From assembly GCA_963835495.1 (NCBI GenBank), contig CAWIFQ010000003.1:930001-994000 (forward strand): a stretch of 64,000 bases of DNA, given 5' to 3'. Shown here one piece after another: positions 16,868-25,293 of this stretch. The translations under genes were made by a program, and so were the position numbers. Source of the DNA: Acaudatibacter sp963835495 (GTDB lineage Bacteria; Pseudomonadota; Alphaproteobacteria; Caulobacterales; Caulobacteraceae). Positions within the stretch are counted from its first letter, which is position 1; every line of letters begins with the position of its first letter. The notes under the pieces are model-generated. The model made no database searches, was not told the DNA's origin, and was given only the letters and a program-made list of their open reading frames with translations.

Positions 16868-19132
16868 CTACTGCCGCACGCTCTCCGCCCGCAGGTGCGC
16901 CTTGACCTCGCCCCTGGTCGGTGTCGCGCCGGGGAGCTCGAACATCACGCGCGCGATCTGGCCGGGGTAGGCGAACGGGGCGGCGTAGTCGTCGGTGACG
17001 GGCGAGAGGCTGCGGCCGAGGTCCATGCCGGTCGAGGAGATGATGAACAGCAGCCGCGGGATCTTGCCGGCGGCGACCGGGGCGCCGTCGACGCTGAGGT
17101 CGGCCTCGGCGCTGCCGTCGGCGTTGCGGCGAACCTCCAGTACGATGGTGCGCGCGCCCGGCGTCAGCAAGGTCTCAGCCTCCAGCCGCGTGTGGCGATG
17201 GAAGTCGTTGTAGTCGAACACCAGCCGGCCCTCCTTCACGAACAGGGCGAAGCCGCTGTTCAGGCTGCCGCGGGCGATCAGCGCGCCGTCGCCGCCGTTC
17301 GCCGGGTGGGTCAGCGTCACCTCGGTGCGCCAGCCCCGGGCCACCGGCGCGCAGGCGTCGCTGACGATGTGCGAGATCGGCGGGTGATAGATGAAGCGGT
17401 CGCGCGCGGTCGGCAGGCCGGGACGGCGCGAGGCGGCGAACAGGGCGAACAGGCCGCGGTCGTCGAGTGGCAGCACGCCGTGCTTATCGGCCTCCGACCA
17501 CCACAGGTCGACCAGCGCCTTCAGCTTCGCCGGCTGCGCCTGCGCCAGGTCGTCATGCTCCGAGAAGTCCTGGTCGAGGTGGTAGAGCTCCCATTTGTCG
17601 TCGTCGAACGGCATGCCCGCTTCGTGGTGGGTGACCGCCTTCCAGCCGTCCTTCCAGATTCCGCGGTGGCCGAGCATCTCGAAATACTGCGCGCCGCGAT
17701 CCAGCCGCGCGTCCGGATCGGCGAAAGTCGGGGTGAGGCTGACGCCGTGCACCGGCGTCTGCGGCACGCCGGCGACCACGTCGGGAGTCTCGATCCCTAG
17801 CGCGCCCAGGATGGTCGGGGCGACGTCGATGGCGTGGCAGAACTGGTCGCGGGTCTCGCCGCCGGCCTTGATCCCCGCCGGCCAGTGCATGATCAGCGGG
17901 TCGCGCACGCCGCCGCCGTGGGTGTTCTGCTTGTACCACTTCAGCGGCGTGTTGCCGGCCTGGGCCCAGCCCCAGGGAATGTTGCAGTGGCTGTCCGGCC
18001 CGCCGATGTCGTCAAGCCGTTCCACCGCCTCGTCGGCGCTCTCGCGAATGCCGTTGAACCACTTCATCTCGTCGAGCACGCCGGCCTGGCCGCCTTCCTG
18101 GCTGGCGCCGTTGTCGGAGAGCAGGACGAAGAGCGTGTTGTCCCAGCGGTCGATCGACTGCAGGAACTGCATCAGCCGGCCGATCTGGTGGTCGGTATGG
18201 TCGAGCATGGCCGCGAACGCCTCCTGCAGCCGCGCGGCGAAGCGCTGCTGGTTGACCGAAAGCTCGGACCACGGCTTCACGCCGGGATTATGCGGCGCGA
18301 GCTTGGTCTCTGGCGGGACGATGCCCATCGCCTTCTGCCGCGCGAACCACTCCTCGCGGGCGACATCCCAGCCGGTGTCGAAGCGGCCGCGGTACTTCTT
18401 CAGCCAGGCGTCCGGCGCCTGGTGCGGCGAGTGCATTGCCCCGAAGGCCAGGTAGAGGAAGAACGGCCGCTCAGGCGCCAGCGAGGTCAGGTCGCGCACC
18501 ATGGTGGCCGAGCGGTCAACGATGTCCTCGGAGACGTGGTAGCCGTCCTCCGGCCCGCCGGGCGCGTCGACGAAGTGGTTGTCGCTGGTCAGCTCGGGGA
18601 AGAACTGGTCGGTCTCGCCCTGCAGGAAGCCGTAGTAGCGGTCGAAGCCCTTCTGCAGCGGCCAGTTGGCGTAGGGGCCGGCGGCGGAGCACTCGGCCAT
18701 CGGCGCCAGATGCCACTTGCCGGTGGCGAAGGTGGCGTAGCCGCGGTCGCGCAGAATCTCGGCCAGCGTCGCGGCGGAGCGCGGAACGGCGCCGCGCATG
18801 TTGGGAAAGCCGGTGTCAAAGTTGGAGATCGCCCGCATGCCGACGGCGTGGTGGTTGCGTCCCGTGAGCAGGCAGGCCCGGGTCGGCGAGCACAGCGCGG
18901 TGGTGTGAAAGCCGGTGTAGCGCAGGCCGCTGGCGGCCAGCGCGTCGATGTTCGGCGTCTCGATGGTGGAGCCATAGCAGCCCAGGTGGGAGAAGCCGGT
19001 GTCGTCCAGCACCACCATCACCACGTTCGGCGCCCCCTGCTTGAACCTGGCGGGCGGCCACCAGGGCTGGGAGTCGGCGTAGGTGCGGCCGATCACGCCT
19101 TGGAAGTCTTCACCTGACGGTTGGCGGGTCAT
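16868..19132 (-). CDS. Arylsulfatase (type I sulfatase family)
   Basis: A 754-residue sulfatase. The formylglycine motif CSPTR starts at Cys81 with the LTGRN continuation, and the calcium-binding acidic pair is VVLDDTGFSHLG (Asp43, Asp44). GYATFATGKWHLAPM and LFVLLSDNGASQEGGQ are further conserved sites; the C-terminal 200 residues form a beta-rich extra domain found in this long subgroup. No signal peptide is visible, so it is probably cytoplasmic. Activity requires a formylglycine-generating enzyme, not encoded in the window. Its start overlaps the stop of the upstream TetR gene by 4 bases, so both form an operon under the palindrome at 19804. Confidence 0.93.
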   Translation of the reverse strand: MTRQPSGEDFQGVIGRTYADSQPWWPPARFKQGAPNVVMVVLDDTGFSHLGCYGSTIETPNIDALAASGLRYTGFHTTALCSPTRACLLTGRNHHAVGMRAISNFDTGFPNMRGAVPRSAATLAEILRDRGYATFATGKWHLAPMAECSAAGPYANWPLQKGFDRYYGFLQGETDQFFPELTSDNHFVDAPGGPEDGYHVSEDIVDRSATMVRDLTSLAPERPFFLYLAFGAMHSPHQAPDAWLKKYRGRFDTGWDVAREEWFARQKAMGIVPPETKLAPHNPGVKPWSELSVNQQRFAARLQEAFAAMLDHTDHQIGRLMQFLQSIDRWDNTLFVLLSDNGASQEGGQAGVLDEMKWFNGIRESADEAVERLDDIGGPDSHCNIPWGWAQAGNTPLKWYKQNTHGGGVRDPLIMHWPAGIKAGGETRDQFCHAIDVAPTILGALGIETPDVVAGVPQTPVHGVSLTPTFADPDARLDRGAQYFEMLGHRGIWKDGWKAVTHHEAGMPFDDDKWELYHLDQDFSEHDDLAQAQPAKLKALVDLWWSEADKHGVLPLDDRGLFALFAASRRPGLPTARDRFIYHPPISHIVSDACAPVARGWRTEVTLTHPANGGDGALIARGSLNSGFALFVKEGRLVFDYNDFHRHTRLEAETLLTPGARTIVLEVRRNADGSAEADLSVDGAPVAAGKIPRLLFIISSTGMDLGRSLSPVTDDYAAPFAYPGQIARVMFELPGATPTRGEVKAHLRAESVRQ

Positions 19133-19791
19133 GGGTTTCGCTCCGGGATTGCGGGGTGCGCCGGCGCGGCGAGGCCGGCCGCGCCATAGGCGACGAGTTG
19201 TTCGAGCAGGTCCGACAGCGCCGCCGAGGTTCGCGCCGGCGCCGGGGTGTCACGCACCCAACGGGCCAGGGCGAAGACGACGCTGTCCTTGAACCAGACG
19301 ACGCGCTGATCGAGCTGCGCCGCGATGGAGGCGGGCGTCGCCCGGGCCAGCAGCGCGCGGCCGCGCCGCAGCCCGGTCAGGTGCTGCGCCTCGACCTCCT
19401 CGGCGAGCAGCTGCGGGTGATAGGTCACCTGCGCCAGAATGCTCAGATAGTCCGGCCCCCACGGCTCCTCGATGATCACCTGCCCCAGCGGCGCGATCTC
19501 GGCGCGCAGCACCTCGGCGACGCAGGGCGACGCGGGCAGGGCGTCCATCATCGCCTCGCGCCGGGCATTGACCGCCGCCAGCCGATGATTGAGCACCGCC
19601 GCCAGCACGCCGGCGCGGTCGCCGAAATGATAGTGCAGCGCCGAGCGGTTCTTCTGGCCGGCCTGGGCGACGATCTGGGTGAGGGCGACGTTCTCGACGC
19701 CGTGGCGCGCGAACAGGCGTTCGGCGGTCTGCAGCAGCTCTTCGATTGTCCCGGCCGCGATCCTGATCTGCGCGGTGGCGGTTCCGTTCAT
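19129..19791 (-). CDS. TetR family regulator of the sulfatase gene
   Basis: A 220-residue TetR-family protein: IEELLQTAERLFARHGVENVALTQIVAQAGQKNRSALHYHFGDRAGVLAAVL is the DNA-binding domain (residues 15-65), followed by a helical ligand-binding part. It is the first gene of a two-gene operon with the arylsulfatase, overlapping it by 4 bases. A perfect 15-bp palindrome lies 12 bases before its ATG, so autoregulation and substrate-induced control of the sulfatase are likely. The ligand is unknown, possibly a sulfate ester or its product. Confidence 0.9.
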   Translation of the reverse strand: MNGTATAQIRIAAGTIEELLQTAERLFARHGVENVALTQIVAQAGQKNRSALHYHFGDRAGVLAAVLNHRLAAVNARREAMMDALPASPCVAEVLRAEIAPLGQVIIEEPWGPDYLSILAQVTYHPQLLAEEVEAQHLTGLRRGRALLARATPASIAAQLDQRVVWFKDSVVFALARWVRDTPAPARTSAALSDLLEQLVAYGAAGLAAPAHPAIPERNP

Positions 19792-19803
19792 GGGCCCACT
19801 CCC

Positions 19804-19818
19804 TAATACGACGTATTA
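19804..19818. promoter_or_regulatory. Palindromic operator candidate for the TetR-sulfatase operon
   Basis: TAATACG-A-CGTATTA is a perfect inverted repeat with a single central base, AT-rich in very GC-rich surroundings, ending 12 bases upstream of the TetR ATG and 69 bases before the divergent corA start. Size and symmetry fit a TetR-family site. This is an inference from position and sequence. Confidence 0.7.
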
Positions 19819-19886
19819 ATCGCCGCCGCGCCGCGGATCAATCCAGATCGGTTGAGCATCGGCGCCGGGTGCTGTAGCCCCGCCAG

Positions 19887-20843
19887 ATGCTGAACGTTCA
19901 GCCCCCGCATCCAGCCGGCGACGCCGCCCCCCATCCGGCGGCGGTGTGGATCGATCTGGTCAGTCCGGACCAGGATGAAGTGCGGCTAGTCGAGGCGCTG
20001 CTCGGCTTCGCCCTGCCGACCCGCGATCAGCTGAGCGGGATCGAGCAGTCGTCGCGGCTGTCGTTCGACGACGACGTGCTGCGCATGGCCGCGCCGGTGG
20101 TGGCCGAGGCGCAGACCGACCACCCGCGCATCTCGCCGATCGGCATCATCCTGACGCCGAAGCTGATGATCTCGATCCGCTTCGATCCGCTGGTGATGTT
20201 CGACAGCGTGGCCAAGCGCGCCGGCAAGGATGCGCCGACCACCGCCGTCGCGGCCTTCGCCGCGGTCATGCACGCATTCGTCGGACGCCAGGCGGACCTG
20301 CTGGAGGAGGCGAGGGCGCGGCTGGACGAGGTCTCGCACCGGGTGTTCCGCAACGCCACCAAAGATCCGCGCCGGTCCATGCGCAACACCATGCTGATGC
20401 GCGACAAGCTGCAGCTGCTGGGCCGGATCGGCGAGCGCATCTCGATCATCCGCGAGAGTCTGCTGGGCGTCGATCGGATGGTCGATTTCGCGGCCGACAA
20501 CGCCAAGCACTGGTTTTCGCCCGAGCTCACCGATCGGCTGCACCAAGTGTGCGAGGACATCGGCGCGTTGAACCAGTTCGAGGAGCACCTGCTGGGCAAG
20601 GTGCAGTTCCTGCTGGACGCCGTGCTCGGCTTCATCGGCATCGAGCAGAACGACATCTTCAAGGTGCTGACCATCGCCTCGGTGGTCGGCATCTTCCCGA
20701 CCCTGGTCGCTGGCTGGTACGGCATGAACTTCGCCAACATGCCGGAACTTCACTGGGCCTACGGCTACCAGTTCGGCATCGGCGTGATCGTGCTCTCGAC
20801 CATCGCGCCGCTGCTCTGGTTCAAGTGGCGCGGTTGGCTATGA
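19887..20843 (+). CDS. corA: CorA family magnesium/divalent cation transporter
   Basis: A 318-residue CorA-type channel. The N-terminal cytoplasmic domain includes WIDLVSPDQDEVRLVEALLGFALPTRDQL; a long helix with VDRMVDFAADNAKHW leads to two C-terminal membrane segments, and the GMN selectivity motif is in GWYGMNFANMPEL. The C-terminus WFKWRGWL is basic. Of normal length. It is divergent from the TetR-sulfatase operon and 8 bases ahead of a DUF2277 gene. Confidence 0.95.
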   Translation: MLNVQPPHPAGDAAPHPAAVWIDLVSPDQDEVRLVEALLGFALPTRDQLSGIEQSSRLSFDDDVLRMAAPVVAEAQTDHPRISPIGIILTPKLMISIRFDPLVMFDSVAKRAGKDAPTTAVAAFAAVMHAFVGRQADLLEEARARLDEVSHRVFRNATKDPRRSMRNTMLMRDKLQLLGRIGERISIIRESLLGVDRMVDFAADNAKHWFSPELTDRLHQVCEDIGALNQFEEHLLGKVQFLLDAVLGFIGIEQNDIFKVLTIASVVGIFPTLVAGWYGMNFANMPELHWAYGYQFGIGVIVLSTIAPLLWFKWRGWL

Positions 20844-20851
20844 GGTGAGAT

Positions 20852-21133
20852 ATGTGCCGCAACATCAAGACGTTGTTCAACTTCGACCCGCCGGCGACCG
20901 ACGCCGAGATCCGCTCTGCCTCGCTGCAGTTCGTGCGCAAGCTGAGTGGCTTCAACGCGCCGTCGAAAGCCAATGAGGCCGCGTTCGAGGTCGGGATCGA
21001 AGAGGTGTTCCAGGCCGCGCGCCGGCTGCTGACCTCGCTGGAGACCAACGCCACGCCGCGCGATCGCGAGATCGAGGCGCAAAAGGCGAAGGCGCGGTCG
21101 GCCGAACGCTTCGGCCGCGCGGTTACGGCCTAG
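20852..21133 (+). CDS. DUF2277 family protein
   Basis: A 93-residue protein that begins MCRNIKTLFNFDPPATDAEIRSASLQFVRKLSGFNAPS, the signature of the DUF2277 family found in many bacteria, of unknown function. The MCRNIKTL start with Cys2 and the FVRKLSG helix are nearly invariant in the family. It is 8 bases after corA on the same strand and probably co-transcribed with it. No membrane segment is seen. Confidence 0.88.
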   Translation: MCRNIKTLFNFDPPATDAEIRSASLQFVRKLSGFNAPSKANEAAFEVGIEEVFQAARRLLTSLETNATPRDREIEAQKAKARSAERFGRAVTA

Positions 21134-21165
21134 GTGCTTCGCCGACGTTGCCCCATATGGAGGGC

Positions 21166-21354
21166 ATGACACCACGCGCCACCACGCTCGAACGCGCCTT
21201 CGAACTCGCCCGCTCCGGAAAGTACGCCGGGGTCAGCGAACTGCGCCAGCAGCTGAAGGCGGAGGGCTACCCGCCCGACCAGCTGACGGGCCCGGCGCTG
21301 CTGCGCCAGCTGCGCGACCTGTGCGTCGCCTCCGCCGATCCCGAGAGCCCCTGA
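21166..21354 (+). CDS. Small conserved protein of unknown function (62 aa)
   Basis: A 62-residue protein (MTPRATTLERAFELARSGKYAGVSELRQQLKAEGY, ending in LLRQLRDLC and a short tail). The helical pattern AFELA-SG-Y--V-ELR-QLK-EGY is seen in small proteins of related alphaproteobacteria. ATG 21166 has GGAGG just upstream, though close; ATG 21157 or TTG 21148 are alternatives. It follows the DUF2277 gene and ends 69 bases before a tRNA gene. The function is unknown; it may bind DNA or a partner through its helices. Confidence 0.6.
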   Translation: MTPRATTLERAFELARSGKYAGVSELRQQLKAEGYPPDQLTGPALLRQLRDLCVASADPESP

Positions 21355-21423
21355 AGCCGGTTCCGGCTTTCCCGTTGCCGCCCCCCGGCGCCATCCCTAT
21401 AAGGCCCACTCCCTCGCGGGGAT

Positions 21424-21500
<77 letters not shown>

Positions 21501-21608
21501 AACGCGACGGGTGATTGGCGACTGGACTATTTCCGCGGGGCCATTCCGTGAGCCGGCCCCCCAGCGTATAGGCCGAGCTTTACAGTTGAGTGGTGTGCGG
21601 CGCGGCCA

Positions 21609-22649
21609 ATGACTTCCTTCCTGAAAGACGGACGCTCTCAGGCTGTGGCCATCTGGCTGGTTGGCGTGACGGCGATCGTCTTCGCCATGGTGGTCGTCGG
21701 CGGGGCGACGCGGCTGACCGGTTCGGGCCTCTCGATCACCGAGTGGAAGCCGGTCTCGGGCATCCTGCCGCCACTCTCGGCCGCGGACTGGGCGAAGGAC
21801 TTCCACCTCTACCAGGCGACGCCGCAGTACCGGCAGGTCAACGCCGGCATGACGCTGGCGGAGTTCAAGTCGATCTTCTGGTGGGAGTGGACCCACCGGC
21901 TGCTGGGACGGCTCGCGGGCCTGGCCTTCGCCGTGCCGTTCTTCACTCTGTTGGCGCTGCGGCAAATGCCGATGCGACTGATCTGGCGGTCCGCCATCCT
22001 GCTGGGTCTGGGCGGCCTGCAGGGACTGGTCGGCTGGTGGATGGTGCAGAGCGGGCTGGAGGACCGCGTCTCCGTCGCGCCGGAGCGGCTGGCGACGCAC
22101 CTCGGCCTGGCGCTGATCCTGTTCTGCGCCTTGATCTGGACGGCGATGGAGGCCTGGAGCGGCCAGCCGAGGGCCAGGGCCGCGCGCACCGGCGGCTGGC
22201 CGGCGGCGTCGATGCTGTTCTTCGCCGCGGTGTTCCTGCAGTGCCTGCTGGGCGCGCTGGTGGCCGGCAACCAGGCCGGGCTGATCGACAACGACTGGCC
22301 GCTGATGAACGGCTACCTGTTCCCGCCGGACTACGTGGACAAGGCCGGCCTCTGGGCGACGCTGGCGCACAGCCAGGCGGCGGTGCAGTTCAACCACCGC
22401 ATGGTCGCCTACGCCGTGGTGATCGCCGGGGTCGGCATCGCCGGTTCCGGGCTCAGCTCCCGGGTGCTGATGGGTCAGAGCCGGGCGCTGGCGCTGGCCG
22501 TTGGCGTGATGGCGGTGTTCCAGGCGCTGCTGGGCGTCGCCACGCTGATGACCCGCGTGCCGCTGCCGCTGGCCCTGCTGCACCAGGCCGGCGCCGCGAT
22601 CCTGCTGGCGCTGGCGACGGCGCTGGTGTGGCGCGTGCGACGGCCTTAG
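21609..22649 (+). CDS. ctaA: Heme A synthase
   Basis: A 346-residue integral membrane enzyme that oxidises heme O to heme A for aa3-type cytochrome oxidase. It has eight predicted membrane helices and the COX15/CtaA type 2 pattern of alphaproteobacteria and mitochondria: VVGGATRLTGSGLSITEWKPVSG near the N-terminus, the heme-ligand region WWEWTHRLLGR, ERLATHLGLAL, and in the second half VQFNHRMVAYAVV and LLHQAGAAIL. The gene starts at ATG 21609 and stands alone between tRNA-Pro and the rplM promoter region. Confidence 0.95.
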   Translation: MTSFLKDGRSQAVAIWLVGVTAIVFAMVVVGGATRLTGSGLSITEWKPVSGILPPLSAADWAKDFHLYQATPQYRQVNAGMTLAEFKSIFWWEWTHRLLGRLAGLAFAVPFFTLLALRQMPMRLIWRSAILLGLGGLQGLVGWWMVQSGLEDRVSVAPERLATHLGLALILFCALIWTAMEAWSGQPRARAARTGGWPAASMLFFAAVFLQCLLGALVAGNQAGLIDNDWPLMNGYLFPPDYVDKAGLWATLAHSQAAVQFNHRMVAYAVVIAGVGIAGSGLSSRVLMGQSRALALAVGVMAVFQALLGVATLMTRVPLPLALLHQAGAAILLALATALVWRVRRP

Positions 22650-22656
22650 GTAGTGC

Positions 22657-22681
22657 GGTATCATAATACCTTGCCGGCAAG
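22657..22681. repeat. Two adjacent palindromes between ctaA and rplM
   Basis: GGTATCATAATACC (22657-22670; GGTAT/ATACC arms) is followed directly by CTTGCCGGCAAG (22670-22681), a perfect 12-bp palindrome. Both lie 8-30 bases after the ctaA stop. They may end ctaA transcription or bind a regulator. The following stretch is unusually AT-rich for this genome. Confidence 0.55.
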
Positions 22682-22726
22682 CGCGTTGTCAATAACACGC
22701 TATTTTGTTTTCGCCGCACTATCGTG

Positions 22727-22755
22727 TTGACAGTCGGCCGGCCCCCGCTACCAGC
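22727..22755 (+). promoter_or_regulatory. Likely housekeeping promoter of rplM-rpsI
   Basis: TTGACAG at 22727, a 13-base spacer, then GCTACCAG resembles the Caulobacter sigma-73 consensus (TTGACGS, 10-14 bases, GCTANAWC). It lies 41 bases before the rplM ATG. TGTCAA-taa-CACG upstream (about 22687-22700) is an inverted copy of CGTGTTGACA (22724-22733), so the -35 box is part of a dyad. Confidence 0.6.
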
Positions 22756-22796
22756 GCGCCCTTCGCTTTCAAGGCCCCCAGAGGCGCGTTCCTAAG

Positions 22797-23274
22797 ATGC
22801 ACACCAAGACCACGGCTTCGCTGAAGCCCTCCGAGATCGAGAAGAAATGGATCGTGGTCGACGCCGAGAACGCCGTCGTCGGCCGCCTCGCGACCTTCAT
22901 CGCCATGCGCCTGCGCGGCAAGCATCGGCCCGACTACACCCCGAACATGGACTGCGGCGACCACGTCGTGGTGATCAACGCCGACAAGGTGAAGCTTCAC
23001 CGGCCGCAAGCTGGACCAGAAGACCTACTACTGGCACACCGGCTATCCGGGCGGCATCAAGAGCCGCACCGCCGGCAAGATCCTCGCCGGCAAGTTCCCC
23101 GAGCGCATCCTGGAGAAGGCCGTCGAGCGCATGCTGCCCAAGGAAAGCCCGCTCGCCCGCAAGCAGCTGACCCACCTGCGCATCTACAATCGCGCCGAGC
23201 ACCCGCACGAGGCGCAGCAGCCCGAAGTCATCGACTTCAAGGCCGCCAACCGCAAGAACGTCCGGAGCCAGTAG
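22797..23274 (+). CDS. rplM: 50S ribosomal protein L13, one frameshift
   Basis: Ribosomal protein L13, first of the rplM-rpsI pair. It starts MHTKTTASLKPSEIEKKWIVVDAENAVVGRLATFIA and continues to NMDCGDHVVVINADKVKL. At 22997/22998 an extra base (CTT-C-ACC for Leu-Thr) shifts the frame; the rest then reads TGRKLDQKTYYWHTGYPGG and ends in AANRKNVRSQ with TAG at 23272. L13 binds 23S rRNA early in assembly and is encoded once, so the break is best explained as a sequence error. The rpsI start follows 3 bases later. Confidence 0.97.
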
Positions 23275-23277
23275 ACC

Positions 23278-23755
23278 ATGGCCGAGACCCACGGTCTGGA
23301 GGCCCTGCAAGCCCTGGCGACGCCGGGCGCCGAGTCCGCCGCCACGCGCGAGCCGGTGCGCGACGCCCAGGGCCGCGCCTACGCCACCGGCAAGCGCAAG
23401 AACGCCGTCGCCCGCGTCTGGATCAAGCCGGGCAAGGGCAAGATCACCATCAACGGCCGCGACCAGGAGATCTATTTCGCCCGGCCGGTGCTGCGCATGA
23501 TGATCGCCCAGCCGCTGCAGGTCGACCGACCGCCTCGGCCAGTTCGACGTCGACGTCACCGTCGTGGGTTCGGGCCTGTCCGGCCAGGCCGGCGCCGTGC
23601 GCCACGGCATCGCCAAGGCGCTGACCTACTACGAGCCCGGCCTGCGCGCGGCGCTGAAGCCGCACGGCTTCCTCACCCGCGACAGCCGCGTGGTCGAGCG
23701 CAAGAAGTACGGCAGGGCCAAGGCCCGACGCAGCTTCCAGTTCTCGAAGCGCTGA
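23278..23755 (+). CDS. rpsI: 30S ribosomal protein S9, one frameshift
   Basis: Ribosomal protein S9. An alphaproteobacterial N-terminal extension (MAETHGLEALQAL, about 35 residues) precedes the conserved domain DAQGRAYATGKRKNAVARVWIKPGKGKITINGRD. Around 23527 (GTCGACCGACCGC) one extra base breaks the frame; then GSGLSGQAGAVRHGIAKALTYYEPGLR and the decoding-site tail VERKKYGRAKARRSFQFSKR follow in the next frame to TGA 23753. The terminator at 23785 closes the operon. Essential gene, so the break is presumed artefactual. Confidence 0.96.
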
Positions 23756-23784
23756 CGCGCGCCGACAATCTCGGCTCGGTTCAG

Positions 23785-23824
23785 GGGCGCTTCGGTTGAT
23801 CACCGAAGCGCCCTTTTCGTTTTC
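23785..23824 (+). terminator. Rho-independent terminator of rplM-rpsI
   Basis: GGGCGCTTCGGT (23785-23796) and ACCGAAGCGCCC (23802-23813) make a perfect 12-bp stem with a 5-base loop, followed by TTTTCGTTTT. It starts 30 bases after the rpsI stop and is the clearest intrinsic terminator in the window. Confidence 0.93.
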
Positions 23825-23844
23825 GCGTTACTCTGGAGGCGACC

Positions 23845-24796
23845 ATGGCGCCCAAGGTGTTCATCGATGGCGAGGCCGGCACCACGGGCCTGCAGATCCG
23901 CGAGCGGCTCGCTGGCCGGCGCGACCTGCAGCTGGTCTCGATCGATCCGGAGCGCCGCAAGGACGTCGAGGCGCGGCGCGAGCTGCTGAACGGCGCCGAC
24001 GCGGTGATCCTCTGCCTGCCGGACGATGCGGCGCGAGAGGCCGTAGGCCTGGTCGAGAGCAACAGCGTCAAGGTGATCGACGCCTCGACCGCGCACCGGG
24101 TCTCGCCAGGCTGGGCCTACGGCTTCCCCGAGATGTCGGCCGGGCAGCGCGGCGGCGATCGCCGCCTCGCCGCGCATCTCCAATCCCGGCTGCTGGCCGA
24201 CCGGCTTCATCGCCCTGGTGCGGCCGCTGGTGGACGCCGGACTGATCCCCGCCGACTGGCCGGCTCACAGCGCATGGCGTCTCCGGCTACTCCGGCGGCG
24301 GCAAGTCGATGATCGCCGAGTTCGAGGACGCGGCCGCGCCCAACCACACCGACGTGCCCTATCGGCTCTACGGCCTGGCGACTGGGCCACAAGCACGTGC
24401 CGGAGATGCAGGCCACGCGGGCCTGGAGCACCGGCCGGTGTTCGCGCCCGGCGGTCGGCCGCTACCGCAAGGGCATGCTGGTCGAGGTCCCGCTGGCGCT
24501 GGAGCTCGCTGCCGGGCGCGCCGCCGCCGGCCGCGATCCAGGCCTGCCTCGCCGACGCCTACGCCGGCGAGCGCTTCGTCGAGGTGGCCTCGCTGGAGGA
24601 GTCGTCGCGCGTCGCGACGCTGGACCCGGAGGCCCTGAACGGGACCAACCGCATGCGCCTGTTCGTCTTCGGCGGCGAGCGCGAGGGGCAGGCGCGGCTG
24701 GTGGCGCTGCTCGACAACCTCGGCAAGGGCGCCTCGGGCGCGGCGGTGCAGAACCTCAACCTGGTGCTCGGCCTCGACGAGACCGCCGGTCTGTGA
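23845..24796 (+). CDS. argC: N-acetyl-gamma-glutamyl-phosphate reductase, six frame breaks
   Basis: NADPH-dependent third enzyme of arginine synthesis, type 2 ArgC (about 315 residues). APKVFIDGEAGTTGLQIRERL is the Rossmann start; WAYGFPEM, then (after repair) NPGCWPTGFIALVRPL with the catalytic cysteine, HGVSGYSGGGKSM, HKHVPEMQ, FAPAVGRYRKGMLVEVPL and the ending NLVLGLDETAGL are all recognisable. Extra bases lie near 24151, 24263, 24384, 24450 and 24508, and one base is missing near 24413. Every piece matches ArgC in order, so the gene is probably intact in the organism. The 3' end overlaps the GTG start of the next gene. Confidence 0.9.
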
Positions 24797-25240
24797 TCCT
24801 GCGGCGCGCGACGCTGGACGACATGGCGGCGCTGGCGCGGCTGCATCGGCGCACGGTACAGATCTCGCTGCCGTTCCTGCCGACGCTGCACACTCCGGAG
24901 GAGGACGCCTGGTGGTTCTGCGAGCGGCTGTATGCGACCAACGAGGTCTGGCTGGCGGAGGACGACGGCGGGGCCGGTCGGCTACATCGCCTTTCGCCCC
25001 GACTTCATCGAGCACCTGTTCATCCAGCCGGAGGCGCAGGACGCGGGGCTCGGCCTGCAGCTGCTGGAGAAGGCCAAGCAGGCGTCGGCCGAGCTTAGCC
25101 TCTGGACCTTCCAGCAGAACGCCGGCGCGAGACGCTTTTACGAGCGCCACGGCTTTGTCGCGGTCACCGAGACCGACGGCGCCGACAACGAGGAGAAGCT
25201 GCCGGACGTGCTTTACCGCTGGCGGCGCGAGGCGGTGTAG
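24793..25240 (+). CDS. GNAT family N-acetyltransferase, one frameshift
   Basis: An approximately 148-residue GCN5-type acetyltransferase. It starts at GTG 24793 overlapping the argC stop (GTGA): VILRRATLDDMAALARLHRRT. An extra base at 24976 (GCC-G-GTC) breaks the frame after EDDGGA; the rest reads VGYIAFRPDFIEHLFIQPEAQDAGLGLQLL (the acetyl-CoA binding motif A, here QDAGLG), then SLWTFQQNAGARRFYERHGF. Substrate unknown. The coupling with argC may be only positional. Confidence 0.85.
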
Positions 25241-25293
25241 TATCCGGCCCAGCCGGCTGTAACCTACCTGGGGACAGCCGCGTACTGGATGTC

